Shown piece by piece: positions 23,196-31,777 of a stretch of 64,000 bases of DNA. The notes beneath the pieces were generated by a model. It did not search any database, was not told the origin of the DNA, and was given only the letters and a program-made list of their open reading frames with translations. How positions within the stretch are numbered: position 1 is the stretch's first letter; the number at the start of each line of letters is the position of its first letter. The stretch is from Rhizobium sp. BT04 (GTDB taxonomy: Bacteria > Pseudomonadota > Alphaproteobacteria > Rhizobiales > Rhizobiaceae): NCBI RefSeq assembly GCF_030053135.1, contig NZ_CP125652.1:2495001-2559000 (forward strand), in the 5' to 3' direction. A program made the position numbers and the translations under genes.

Positions 23196-24611
23196 ATGGC
23201 GGTCATAGAAACAGCGGAGAAGATGCTGCCCGCGGGTCTGCGCCCGATCGGCAGCCGTACGCTGCGCATGCTTGCGGCCGTGCTCACCGAACGCGGAGAG
23301 AAGGCCGCCGCCCAGCGCATGGCGCTGACGGCCTTTTCGATCCGCATCCTCAGTGCAGCCCTTGCCTTCGTCTCCCAGATCGTGCTTGCCCGGCTGATGG
23401 GCGAATATGAATACGGCATATTCGTTTTCGTCTGGGTCCTGGTCGTCGTCTTCGGCGATCTCTCCTGCCTTGGTTTCCACACGGCAATCGTTCGCTTCCT
23501 GCCGCAATACCGGGCAGCCGGCGCCTTCGAGGAAATCCGCGGCCTGACCGGCACGGCGCGCATCTTTGCGCTGCTTTCCGGCACGGCGATGCTCGTCGCC
23601 GGCATGCTCGGACTGCATTTCTTCGGCCATATGATCCAGGTCTATTATCTCATCCCGATCTTCCTCGGCCTGCTCGCCATGCCGATGATCGCGCTCGGCG
23701 ACATTCTGGAAGGCACGTCGCGGGCGAACCATTGGCCGGTGATGGCGCTGAGCCCGGTCTATATCGTCCGCCCGATCCTCATCATCGCCTTCATGCTGAT
23801 CGCCATTGCCATCGGCGCCGAGCATACGGCCGTCACCGCGATGCAGGCAGCGCTCGCCGCGACCTTCGTCACCGCACTTGGCCAGTATGCCGCAACGCTC
23901 TATCGCCTTCGACGGCATTATGACGAAGGCCCGCGCAAGGTCGAATTCCTCGCCTGGTTCAGCGTCGCCTTTCCGATTTTTCTGATCGAGGGCGTGAGCT
24001 TCCTGCTCACCAATTCCGATGTCGTCGTCGTCGGCATCTTCCTGGAGCCGCACGACGTCGCCATCTACTTCGCCGCCGCCAAGACGATGGCGCTAGTGCA
24101 TTTCATCAATTTCTCGGTCAAGGCAGCCTCCGGCCCGCGCTTTTCCTCGATCATCGCCGAAGGCGACCATGCACAGCTGGCGGTCGCCGCCGTCGACGCC
24201 GCCCGCTGGACCTTCTGGCCGGCGCTCGGGGTCGGCCTTGCCGTGCTCGGCGCCGGACATCTGCTGCTGTCGCTGTTCGGCGGCGCCTTCACATCAGGTT
24301 ATGTGGTGATGGCGATCCTGCTCGCCGGCATCCTCGCTAAGGCGTTGGTCGGCCCGGCCGAAACGTTGCTGATGATGGCCGGCAAGCAGAACCTCTGCGT
24401 TGCACTCTATGTCGGCGCATTGGCCGCCAATGTCGGCCTCAACCTTGCTTTGATCCCGCATTACGGCATCGAAGGCACCGCGATTGCCACGGCCTCGGCC
24501 ATGGCGGTCGAGGCGATCCTGCTGCATCTCGCCGTGCGCCGCGCGCTCGGCATCGTCCTTTTCGCCTTCGCCAGCCCCTCCGCCGCAACGCCAGAAATGA
24601 GAGTTCGATAG
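23196..24611 (+). CDS. Oligosaccharide flippase family membrane protein (Wzx-like)
   Basis: A 471-residue polytopic protein of the MOP flippase superfamily, expected to move lipid-linked sugars across the inner membrane. About 12-14 hydrophobic helices are visible, such as ISVAFPIFLIEGVSFLLTN-like and ALGVGLAVLGAGHLLLSLF segments. The first 45 residues are amphipathic. ATG at 23196 is used; a GTG three codons earlier is possible. The stop directly abuts the ATG of the next gene (TAGATG), so the pair is co-translated. No glycosyltransferase genes lie nearby, so the substrate is unknown. Confidence 0.86.
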   Translation: MAVIETAEKMLPAGLRPIGSRTLRMLAAVLTERGEKAAAQRMALTAFSIRILSAALAFVSQIVLARLMGEYEYGIFVFVWVLVVVFGDLSCLGFHTAIVRFLPQYRAAGAFEEIRGLTGTARIFALLSGTAMLVAGMLGLHFFGHMIQVYYLIPIFLGLLAMPMIALGDILEGTSRANHWPVMALSPVYIVRPILIIAFMLIAIAIGAEHTAVTAMQAALAATFVTALGQYAATLYRLRRHYDEGPRKVEFLAWFSVAFPIFLIEGVSFLLTNSDVVVVGIFLEPHDVAIYFAAAKTMALVHFINFSVKAASGPRFSSIIAEGDHAQLAVAAVDAARWTFWPALGVGLAVLGAGHLLLSLFGGAFTSGYVVMAILLAGILAKALVGPAETLLMMAGKQNLCVALYVGALAANVGLNLALIPHYGIEGTAIATASAMAVEAILLHLAVRRALGIVLFAFASPSAATPEMRVR

Positions 24612-25892
24612 ATGGTGCGTATTCCCCCCGTTACCGAAAGCACCGACAGCATCGCCAACCGCATGGTGCATGATCTCGCCGCGCTGAATTTCGAAGCGCC
24701 GCGGGCCGAAGCGCGCGCCGAGATCGGCCGGCCGGGGCGCGAGCTCTGCCTCTATCCCGGCAAGCTCGGCTATGAGCTTCAGGAAGAGCTCGATTTTCTC
24801 TCCAACCGGGCGATGGAGCCGAACGTCTTCTTCTCCGGCCGCTTCCTTGCACCCGCCATGCCGCGGCTCGAAGACCGGCAGGTGAACTTCGCCCTGATCC
24901 GCGACCACAATGGCGGCGGCCGCAGCCGCATGCGCTTCCTGATGCCGTTTTCGATCGACAAGCCGGGCTTTGCCGTCGGCCCGTCGATCATCCGCGGCTG
25001 GTCGAACAGTTTCGGTCCGCTCGGCACGCCGCTCGTCGACAGCGAGGATGCCGCCGAAACCCTCGACAATCTCTTCGAGGGGCTGATCGCGCGCGATCTC
25101 AATCTGCCCGGCATACTGGTTCTGCCGGATCTCAGGCTGAACGGCATCTTCGTGCGCATGCTCAAGGCCGTGGCGCTCAGCCGCAATCTCCCCGTCACCG
25201 TCACCAATCCCTATCTGCGCCCGATGCTGCAGAGCGACGAAGAGGCGCCGGCCTATCTCAGCAAAACCGTCTCCTCCTCGCATATGCGCGAGATGCGCCG
25301 CCAATGGCGCCTGCTGGAGGAACAGGGAACGGCGGTCTATGCCGTCGCCCGCCAGCCGCGCGAAATCCATATCCGCTTCGAGGAATTCCTGGCAATGGAA
25401 GCCGGCGGCTGGAAGGGCAAGCGGCGAAGCGCTCTCGTCACCGATCGCTACCACACGGCCTTCGCCCGCGAGGCGGTATCGAATCTTGCCGCCGTCGATG
25501 CCGTGCGTGTTCACACGATCGATCTCAACGGCAAGGCGATCGCCGCCATCGTCGTGCTGATGATGGGAGGCGAAGCCTATACCTGGAAGACCGCCTATGA
25601 CGAAAACTATGCCCGTTATTCGCCGGGCAAGCTGTTGATGAGCGAACTGACCGAATGGCATCTCGACGACGCCAATATCGTCCGCTCCGATTCCTGTGCC
25701 GTCTCTGACCACCCGATCATGAGCCGCTTCTGGCAGGAGCGTGAAGAGATGGGAACGCTGGTGATCGGCCTGACGCAGAACAGCGACCGCGACATGCGCC
25801 AGGTCACAGCCCAACTGCACATGTACCGCAGCACCCGCAACATGGCGAAGATGCTGCGCGAAAAGATCATGTCGCTGGCCGGCCGGGGCTAG
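24612..25892 (+). CDS. FemAB-like/CelD-type GNAT acetyltransferase
   Basis: A 426-residue protein with the fold seen in CelD/BcsL-type acetyltransferases. The C-terminal GNAT part spans about 240-410: FEEFLAMEAGGWKGKRRSAL and YTWKTAYDENYARYSPGKLL are the motifs typical of this group, where the last binds the CoA or tRNA-type donor. The N-terminal 200 residues are not assigned. The start abuts the flippase stop, suggesting that it modifies the sugar or lipid the flippase moves (inference). Its TAG stop is the first three bases of a 37-bp inverted repeat. Confidence 0.82.
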   Translation: MVRIPPVTESTDSIANRMVHDLAALNFEAPRAEARAEIGRPGRELCLYPGKLGYELQEELDFLSNRAMEPNVFFSGRFLAPAMPRLEDRQVNFALIRDHNGGGRSRMRFLMPFSIDKPGFAVGPSIIRGWSNSFGPLGTPLVDSEDAAETLDNLFEGLIARDLNLPGILVLPDLRLNGIFVRMLKAVALSRNLPVTVTNPYLRPMLQSDEEAPAYLSKTVSSSHMREMRRQWRLLEEQGTAVYAVARQPREIHIRFEEFLAMEAGGWKGKRRSALVTDRYHTAFAREAVSNLAAVDAVRVHTIDLNGKAIAAIVVLMMGGEAYTWKTAYDENYARYSPGKLLMSELTEWHLDDANIVRSDSCAVSDHPIMSRFWQEREEMGTLVIGLTQNSDRDMRQVTAQLHMYRSTRNMAKMLREKIMSLAGRG

Positions 25893-26159
25893 AGCCCTTC
25901 CTGGTCAGCTTGAAGCATTCTGCCGGAGCAGGTTTTCGTCAGGGCAGAGGCGATTGGCGAAGGGCATACCTCTTGGTACGCTCGAGCCGATCGCCTCTGA
26001 TCCTGGCGCAAAGATGCCCGGCCCTTCGGGTTGGCTGAAACGGGCCGCCTGCTCGACCGGCCGGCTTGGCCGTCGAGCTTACTACGACGCGCCGGCCGGT
26101 CGACCATCCGACTCCGTTTGAGCCGGCAGAATGCTTCAAGCTGACCAGGAAGGGCTCTA
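25890..26159. mobile_element. 270-bp MITE-like element with 37-bp terminal inverted repeats
   Basis: Positions 25890-25926 and 26123-26159 are perfect inverted copies of 37 bases, beginning TAGAGCCCTTCC. Both outer ends are TA, as expected for a TA target duplication of IS630/mariner-type elements. Inside are two further inverted pairs: CAGAGGCGAT (25945-25954 with 25990-25999) and TCGACCGGCCGGC (26053-26065 with 26091-26103), so one strand could fold into a cloverleaf. No transposase is encoded. The left end gives the TAG stop of the acetyltransferase gene and the right end gives the TAG stop of the convergent acyl-CoA synthetase gene. Confidence 0.72.
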
Positions 26160-27788
26160 ACCTTCGGCCGCCGCCCTCTCGCGCAGCAGCCGGCGGATCA
26201 CCTTGCCGGTGGTGGTCAGCGGCAGGGCATCGATGAATTCCACCTCGCGTGGATATTCGTGCATCGAAAGCCGCGTCTTCACCCATTCCCTGATATCGGC
26301 GGCCAGCGCCTCGCTTGGCGGATGGCCCGGTGACAGCACGATATAGGCCTTGACGATCTCGGTGCGCACGGCATCGGGTTTGCCGACGGCGGCCGCAAGC
26401 TGCACGGCGGGATGGCCGATCAGGCAGTCTTCGATCTCGGCCGGGCCGATGCGGTATCCCGACGAGGTGATGACGTCGTCGTCGCGGCCTTCGAAGGTGA
26501 CGTAGCCCTCGGCGTCCTGCCGGCCGATATCGCCGGTGAGCAGCCAGCCTTTGGCGAATTTTTTCTCGGTCGCCGCCGCATCGTCCCAATAGCCGAGGAA
26601 CATCACGGGGTCGGGACTGGCGATGGCGATCTGGCCCGGTTCGCCCACGGGCAATTCGTCGCCCGCCTCGCTGACGATCGCGACGCGATGCCCGGGCACC
26701 GCCCGTCCGATGGCGCCCGCCTTGGTGACGCCATAGGCACCACTTGAAGCGAGCACGAAATTGCACTCCGTCTGGCCGTAGAACTCGTTGACGGTGATGC
26801 CGAGCGTGCGCCGCGCCCATTCATAGGTCTCGCGGCCGAGCGCCTCTCCGGCCGAACCGATGGTGCGCAGCACCAGATCGTATTTGGACAGCGGATCGGC
26901 AACGGATCGCATCAGCCGCAACGCCGTCGGCGGAATGAAGGCATTCCGCACCTTCATCTCCGCCATGATGCGATAGGCCATGTCGGCATCGAATTTCTGC
27001 GCCGGCGACGAAACGACGGGAACGCCGAGCAGCAGGCTCGGCAGCAGTGCGTTGAGCAGCCCGCCCGCCCAGGCCCAATCGGACGGCGTCCAGACCTTGT
27101 CGCCGGCTCGCGGAAACCCCTCATGGGCAAACTGCATGCCGGGAATATGGCCGGGCAGGACGCGGTGGCCATGCAACGCACCCTTCGGCGGCCCGGTCGT
27201 TCCCGAAGTGAAGATCATCAGCGCCGGATCGTCCGGGCCGGTCCTGGCGGCGTCGAAGACGGGGGAATGGCCACTCACCAGATCACCAAAGGCAGCCGCA
27301 TCGGCACTGGCCCCGTCGATGCTGACCACGTGCTTCAGCATCGGCAGGCGACCGCGGATCTGCCGGATGCGCTCGAGGCCGAAGCCATTGGTGATAGCGG
27401 CCGCCACGCCTGCCGCCTTCAGCCGGTATTCCAGCGCCTCGACGCCGAAGAGCAGCGCCAGCGGCAGCGCAATCGCGCCGGTCTTGTAGATCGCTACATG
27501 CGCGATCACCGTCTCGAAGGATTGCGGCAAGAGCAGCGCGACGCGATCGCCGCGTTTGATACCAAGCGAAACGAGCGCATTGGCGAAGGCCGAGGACTGG
27601 TCGGCGAGCGCGCGATAAGTCATTGCGCGGTGACGGCCATCCGGGCTGAAATGTTCGAGGCAGACGCGCTCCGGCGCCCGGGCCGCCCAGTCGTCGCTGA
27701 CGGCGCGGCCGATATTGAAAACTTCGGGAACCCGCCACGAGAAATCGCGATAGAGATCGTCGTAGCGATCATGGGGCGGCAGTATCAT
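26157..27788 (-). CDS. AMP-binding acyl-CoA synthetase
   Basis: A 543-residue member of the acyl-adenylate superfamily that activates a carboxylic acid with ATP and couples it to CoA. The P-loop is TSGTTGPPKGALHG (about 194-207), followed by FYGQTECNFV (about 339), LLTGDIGRQD (about 415), GRDDDVITSSGYRIGP (about 430) and the catalytic Lys in TTTGKVIRR (about 530). It is closest to medium-chain or acetyl-CoA synthetase-like proteins; the acid is not predictable. It converges on the acetyltransferase gene, and its TAG stop lies in the 37-bp repeat. Confidence 0.93.
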   Translation of the reverse strand: MILPPHDRYDDLYRDFSWRVPEVFNIGRAVSDDWAARAPERVCLEHFSPDGRHRAMTYRALADQSSAFANALVSLGIKRGDRVALLLPQSFETVIAHVAIYKTGAIALPLALLFGVEALEYRLKAAGVAAAITNGFGLERIRQIRGRLPMLKHVVSIDGASADAAAFGDLVSGHSPVFDAARTGPDDPALMIFTSGTTGPPKGALHGHRVLPGHIPGMQFAHEGFPRAGDKVWTPSDWAWAGGLLNALLPSLLLGVPVVSSPAQKFDADMAYRIMAEMKVRNAFIPPTALRLMRSVADPLSKYDLVLRTIGSAGEALGRETYEWARRTLGITVNEFYGQTECNFVLASSGAYGVTKAGAIGRAVPGHRVAIVSEAGDELPVGEPGQIAIASPDPVMFLGYWDDAAATEKKFAKGWLLTGDIGRQDAEGYVTFEGRDDDVITSSGYRIGPAEIEDCLIGHPAVQLAAAVGKPDAVRTEIVKAYIVLSPGHPPSEALAADIREWVKTRLSMHEYPREVEFIDALPLTTTGKVIRRLLRERAAAEG

Positions 27789-28023
27789 AGGCGAAATCCG
27801 GTGAATGTTGCACCAGCTAACACCTTGTGCTGCAAATGCGCAAGCGGCCGGTCCGGGCGGCGATCACAAGCGCGGCTTCACAGCCCATCACGCATTGTTG
27901 TGCGCATGGCAGAACGGATTCTTCGCCAAGCGCCCTGCGACTTTGCCGGTTTCCGCACTAGATCTTGGGAAACCGCCTGGGGGCATCGGAATTGGGTCCG
28001 CCAATTCATCACGGAGTCGTTTC

Positions 28024-29004
28024 ATGGAATACGCGAAATTTGGAAAGACCGGTCTGGAAGTGTCGAAAATCTGCCTCGGCTGCATGACCTTCGGCGATCC
28101 CGGCCGCGGCAATCATGCCTGGAGCCTCAGGGAAGAGGAAAGCCGAGCGATGATCAGGCAAGCGATCGACCTCGGCATCAATTTCCTCGACACCGCCAAT
28201 ACCTATTCCAACGGTTCTTCAGAAGAGATCGTCGGCCGCGCCATAAAAGATTTCGCCAAGCGCGAGGACATCGTGCTGGCAACCAAAGTGTTCAACCGCA
28301 TGCGGCCGGGTCCCAACGGCGCCGGCCTGTCGCGCAAGGCGATCTTCGACGAGATCGAAAACAGTCTGCGCCGCCTCGGCACCGACTATGTCGACCTCTA
28401 CCAGATTCACCGTTTCGACTATACGACCCCGATCGAGGAAACGCTGGAGGCGCTGCACGACGTCGTCAAATCGGGCAAAGCGCGTTATATCGGCGCCTCC
28501 TCCATGTATGCCTGGCAGTTCGCCAAGGCGCTTTACGTCTCCAGGCTGAACGGCTGGACCGAATTCGTCAGCATGCAGGATCACCTCAACCTGCTCTACC
28601 GCGAGGAAGAGCGGGAAATGCTGCCGCTCTGCGAGGATCAGAAGATCGCCGTCATCCCCTGGAGCCCGCTTGCCCGCGGCCGCCTGACCCGCGACTGGGA
28701 CGAGACGACCGCACGCAGCGAAACCGACGAATTCGGCAAGACGCTCTATACCCAGTCCATCGATGCCGACCGCAGAATAGTCGAGGCCGTCGCCGAGATC
28801 GCCAAGGCCCGCGGCATCTCCCGCGCCCAGGTGGCAACCGCCTGGATCCTGCAGAAGAGTGCGGTGACCGCCCCAATCATCGGCGCGTCCAAGCCGAACC
28901 ACCTGACCGACGCTGTTGCCTCGCTCTCGGTGAAGCTTGCCGCCGAGGAAATCGCGGCCCTGGAAGCACCCTACATCCCGCACGCGATCGCCGGCTTCAA
29001 GTAG
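28024..29004 (+). CDS. Aldo/keto reductase
   Basis: A 326-residue NAD(P)H-dependent oxidoreductase with a TIM barrel fold. ATG at 28024 follows GGAG; a 73-residue in-frame leader is rejected. The catalytic set is visible: Asp and Tyr in FLDTANTYSNGSSE (about 55-65), Lys in VLATKVF (about 87) and His in DLYQIHRFD (about 128). The cofactor phosphate site is in PIIGASKPNHL (about 285). It resembles the YajO/Tas group. It converges with the TetR regulator, overlapping it by eight bases. Confidence 0.93.
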   Translation: MEYAKFGKTGLEVSKICLGCMTFGDPGRGNHAWSLREEESRAMIRQAIDLGINFLDTANTYSNGSSEEIVGRAIKDFAKREDIVLATKVFNRMRPGPNGAGLSRKAIFDEIENSLRRLGTDYVDLYQIHRFDYTTPIEETLEALHDVVKSGKARYIGASSMYAWQFAKALYVSRLNGWTEFVSMQDHLNLLYREEEREMLPLCEDQKIAVIPWSPLARGRLTRDWDETTARSETDEFGKTLYTQSIDADRRIVEAVAEIAKARGISRAQVATAWILQKSAVTAPIIGASKPNHLTDAVASLSVKLAAEEIAALEAPYIPHAIAGFK

Positions 29005-29584
29005 TCGCTGGTCGGCTGCCGGGGTCGAGCTGCCGGCGCATCGTCACCAGGAACTGCTCGGCAAGCGCCCGGTCCTCGACCGCGCGGGCGAGAATGACGG
29101 CGCCCATCATCGAGGAGAGCGTCGTCGCGGCATTGGCGCGGCGTTCTTCTTCGGTCTCGCCGGGAACGATATCGGCGAGCGTGTCGACCAGCACGGATAG
29201 CCCGTCGCTGAAGACTGCGCGGACAGCGCCGCGGCTGCGGCTCACCTCCTGGATCAATGTTGCGAAGACGCAGCTGCCGCCCGGATCGTCGACCGTACGC
29301 CAGTGGATATAATGGTCGAGAAGTGCAGCCAGCGGCCGGTCCGGCGCTTCGGCGATATGCTCCTTCCAGCGCGTTTCCACCCTGTCGATCAGCTTGCGGC
29401 TGACCTCCAGCGCCAGATCGTCCTTCGAATCGAAATGACCGTAGAAGCCGCCATGGGTCAGGCCCGCCGCCTTCATGATGTCGGCGACGCCGACGCCATC
29501 GAAACCGTTTTCGCGGAAAAGCACGCCGGCAACGCTCAGGATCTTTTCGCGGTTTTCGGCAAATTTTTCGCGGCTGACCCGCAT
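28997..29584 (-). CDS. TetR family transcriptional regulator
   Basis: A 195-residue repressor-type protein. ATG at 29584 (MRVSREKFAENREKILSVAG) fits the family; a 152-residue upstream extension covers the neighbouring promoter and is rejected. The helix-turn-helix is VADIMKAAGLTHGGFYGHF (about 33-51), followed by a ligand-binding helical domain with DDPGGSCVFATL, typical of the group that controls exporters and reductases. It diverges from an MFS gene, with palindromic sites in between, so it probably represses both itself and the transporter. Confidence 0.92.
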   Translation of the reverse strand: MRVSREKFAENREKILSVAGVLFRENGFDGVGVADIMKAAGLTHGGFYGHFDSKDDLALEVSRKLIDRVETRWKEHIAEAPDRPLAALLDHYIHWRTVDDPGGSCVFATLIQEVSRSRGAVRAVFSDGLSVLVDTLADIVPGETEEERRANAATTLSSMMGAVILARAVEDRALAEQFLVTMRRQLDPGSRPATT

Positions 29585-29606
29585 TGTCGTCTCCAGAAAT
29601 AGTCGC

Positions 29607-29661
29607 TTGACAAAATATATGACGTCCATCATCAATACGCAAGAAATATGATGGCCATCAT
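29607..29661. promoter_or_regulatory. Divergent TetR/MFS promoter with two operator-like palindromes
   Basis: ATGATGGCCATCAT (29648-29661) is a perfect 14-bp palindrome. A second, imperfect copy, ATGACGTCCATCAT, lies at 29619-29632, with centres 29 bases apart. A TTGACA hexamer (29607-29612) on the plus strand lies beside the second copy. This is the usual layout of a TetR-controlled divergent promoter region. Confidence 0.65.
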
Positions 29662-29710
29662 GTAAATCGGCCTGTATCTTCCGAAGCTGAATTCGAACGG
29701 AATCTTGCCC

Positions 29711-31006
29711 ATGGTTTCCACAGCCCTCGCCTCCACCCTCGCCCGGCGCAACATCCATTACGGCTGGGTCGTCGTTGCCGCCACCTTCCTCACCATGCTG
29801 GTCACCGCCGGCGCCATGGGCGCACCCGGCGTGCTCATCAAGCCGCTGCAGGACGAGTTCGGCTGGGAGACCTCGCAGATTTCCTCGGCGCTGGCGATCC
29901 GTCTGATCCTGTTCGGCTTCATGGGACCGTTCGCCGCGGCCTTCATGAATTATTTCGGCGTGCGCAAGGTCATCGTCTTCGCGCTGGCGCTGATCGGCAC
30001 CGGCTTCATCGGCTCGCTGTTCATGACGACGCTGTGGCAATTGCTGCTGCTCTGGGGCATCGTCGTCGGCTTCGGCACCGGCCTGACGGCCATGGTGCTC
30101 GCCGCGACGGTCTCCTCACGCTGGTTTACCAAGCACCGAGGCCTGGTCGTCGGCATGCTTTCGGCAAGCTCGGCCACCGGCCAGCTCGTCTTTTTGCCGC
30201 TGATGGCGGAGTTGACGGAACGTTATGGCTGGCGCTCGACGGTGTTTTTCGTCTGCGCCATGATCATGGTCGCGGCCCTTGCCGTGCTGGCTTTCATGCG
30301 CGACCGCCCGGCCGACCTCAACCTGCCGGCTCTCGGCGAAACGCAGGTCACGCCGCCGCCGGCAAGCACCTCGCTCGGCGTCGCGTTGATGACGCCGATC
30401 ACCGTGCTTAAGGAAATCTCGAAGACCTCGACCTTCTGGATCCTCTTTGCCACCTTCTTCATTTGCGGGCTCAGCACCAACGGTCTCATCCAGACCCATT
30501 TCGTCACCCTGTGCGGCGATTTCGGCATCGTTCCGGTGGCGGCCGCCAGCGTGCTGGCGGTCATGGGCATCTTCGATTTCTTCGGCACCATCGGCTCCGG
30601 CTGGCTGTCCGACCGCTTCGACAATCGCTGGCTGCTGTTCTGGTATTACGGTCTGCGCGGCCTGTCGCTACTCTACCTGCCCTTCAGCGATTTCAGCTTC
30701 TACGGCCTTTCCATCTTCGCCGTCTTCTACGGCCTCGACTGGATCGCCACCGTGCCGCCGACCGTCAAGATCGCCGCCGATCGCTTCGGCCGCGAAAAGG
30801 TCGGCCTCGTCTTCGGCTGGGTCTTTGCCGGCCATCAGCTGGGAGCCGCCACCGCCGCCTATGGCGCCGGCCTCTCGCGCACCGAGCTGTCGAGCTACCT
30901 GCCCGCCTTCTTCGTCGCCGGCGCCTTCTGCCTGTTGGCCTCGATCCTGGCAATCACGCTGAAGAAGTCCGGCCTGAGCAATCCCGCGCCCGCCGCCGCC
31001 CACTGA
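29711..31006 (+). CDS. Major facilitator superfamily transporter
   Basis: A 431-residue MFS permease with 12 predicted membrane helices. ATG at 29711 was chosen over a TTG two codons earlier. The first helix follows IHYGWVVVAATFLTMLV, and the loop GFMGPFAAAFMNYFGVRK between helices 2 and 3 matches the MFS signature region. GSGWLSDRFDNRW is its counterpart in the second half. It resembles the monocarboxylate/oxalate-type branch. The divergent TetR gene suggests ligand-controlled expression; the substrate is unknown. Confidence 0.92.
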   Translation: MVSTALASTLARRNIHYGWVVVAATFLTMLVTAGAMGAPGVLIKPLQDEFGWETSQISSALAIRLILFGFMGPFAAAFMNYFGVRKVIVFALALIGTGFIGSLFMTTLWQLLLLWGIVVGFGTGLTAMVLAATVSSRWFTKHRGLVVGMLSASSATGQLVFLPLMAELTERYGWRSTVFFVCAMIMVAALAVLAFMRDRPADLNLPALGETQVTPPPASTSLGVALMTPITVLKEISKTSTFWILFATFFICGLSTNGLIQTHFVTLCGDFGIVPVAAASVLAVMGIFDFFGTIGSGWLSDRFDNRWLLFWYYGLRGLSLLYLPFSDFSFYGLSIFAVFYGLDWIATVPPTVKIAADRFGREKVGLVFGWVFAGHQLGAATAAYGAGLSRTELSSYLPAFFVAGAFCLLASILAITLKKSGLSNPAPAAAH

Positions 31007-31018
31007 CACAAACAGGAT

Positions 31019-31043
31019 CCGGCCTCGAAACGAGGCCGGGTTC
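31019..31043 (+). terminator. Terminator of the MFS gene
   Basis: CCGGCCTCG and CGAGGCCGG form a perfect 9-bp stem around AAA, followed by GTTCTCC. It begins 13 bases after the MFS stop. The T tract is weak. Confidence 0.6.
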
Positions 31044-31079
31044 TCCACCGGATCAGTCCGATAACTTCGCCCAACCGTC

Positions 31080-31108
31080 TTGCGCGCGCGGGCGCTCGCA
31101 TGTTAGAC
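31080..31108 (+). promoter_or_regulatory. Possible promoter of the tRNA-Leu gene
   Basis: TTGCGC and TTAGAC are separated by exactly 17 bases and end 22 bases before the tRNA. The -10 match is weak, and the assignment rests mainly on position. Confidence 0.4.
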
Positions 31109-31130
31109 AGCCGCCCGGTCCGTATCCGTT

Positions 31131-31215
31131 GCCCCATTGGCGGAATTGGTAGACGCGCTCGACTCAAAATCGAGTTTCGAAAGAAGTGCTGGTTCGACCC
31201 CGGCATGGGGCACCA
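31131..31215 (+). tRNA. tRNA-Leu, anticodon CAA
   Basis: 85 bases including encoded CCA. The acceptor stem GCCCCAT (31131-31137) pairs with ATGGGGC (31205-31211). The anticodon arm is CTCGA, loop CTCAAAA, TCGAG, with anticodon CAA reading UUG leucine codons. A long variable arm follows, and the T loop is GGTTCGACCCC, as in class II tRNAs. The 3' end shows no obvious downstream duplicate that would mark an integrated element. Confidence 0.97.
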
Positions 31216-31325
31216 GCCTTCGCTCTGCGAGCTTTGGCGCGGCAGGCCGAAGAGCAGCTAAGCGAAAGCGGACTGGTCCGGTAATGCTCCAGTTAGCTGC
31301 ACATTATCTTCGCGTGCAGGTGAAA

Positions 31326-31613
31326 CTACTTATTCTTCAGCAGCCACATCTTGCCGGCCATGGTGATGCCGTAGACGTCTTTTGAAACGTCGTCATCCAG
31401 GTGCCGCCGCTCAAGGAAACCCGGCTCCTTCAACTCGCCCAGCGTCTTGGCAGTAACTGATTTAATTTTCTGCGGCCGCTCTTTCCAACGGTCGGTTTTT
31501 GCGTAAGTCACTGTCGCGTTCTGGTGCGTCCATTTATTGGCCGGCTGGGGATAGAGGTCTCCATCCCTGGCGAGTTTGAGGGCGGCAATCTGGGACGGTG
31601 TAAGCTCAATCAT
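31326..31613 (-). CDS. Small hypothetical protein, possible winged helix
   Basis: A 95-residue protein (from ATG at 31613, MIELTPSQIAALKLARDG) that I do not recognise. AGGA lies upstream of this ATG; a 21-residue extension from 31676 is less likely. The pattern of helices followed by VYGITMAGKMWLLKNK at the end resembles the wing and last helix of MarR-like winged-helix domains (inference). Base composition is visibly lower in GC than in the neighbours. It lies just after tRNA-Leu, a common site for acquired DNA. Confidence 0.6.
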   Translation of the reverse strand: MIELTPSQIAALKLARDGDLYPQPANKWTHQNATVTYAKTDRWKERPQKIKSVTAKTLGELKEPGFLERRHLDDDVSKDVYGITMAGKMWLLKNK

Positions 31614-31730
31614 AGTGATAATCCTGTGCGGGAGGTGTTTGCGCCGGGAGCGCGCATATACCAAAGGCGTGCTCATAACACCGACGGACCACTTCCACCA
31701 CCCATTCAGATCGTCCTGCCGCGAAAGGCG

Positions 31731-31756
31731 AAAACCCGGCTTGTGGAACCGGGCTT
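31731..31756 (-). terminator. Likely terminator of the small exported protein gene
   Basis: On the minus strand AAGCCCGG pairs with CCGGGTTT (one G-T pair) around an 8-base loop, followed by a short T run. It begins about 20 bases after the stop of the exported protein gene. Confidence 0.55.
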
Positions 31757-31777
31757 CGTCCTTGTCGCATATTCCAG

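Noticed and set aside
27123-29312. 729-codon plus-strand frame across the acyl-CoA synthetase and aldo/keto reductase genes
   Set aside because: It is antisense to one gene and out of frame with the other, with low-complexity Arg/Gln composition and no domain.
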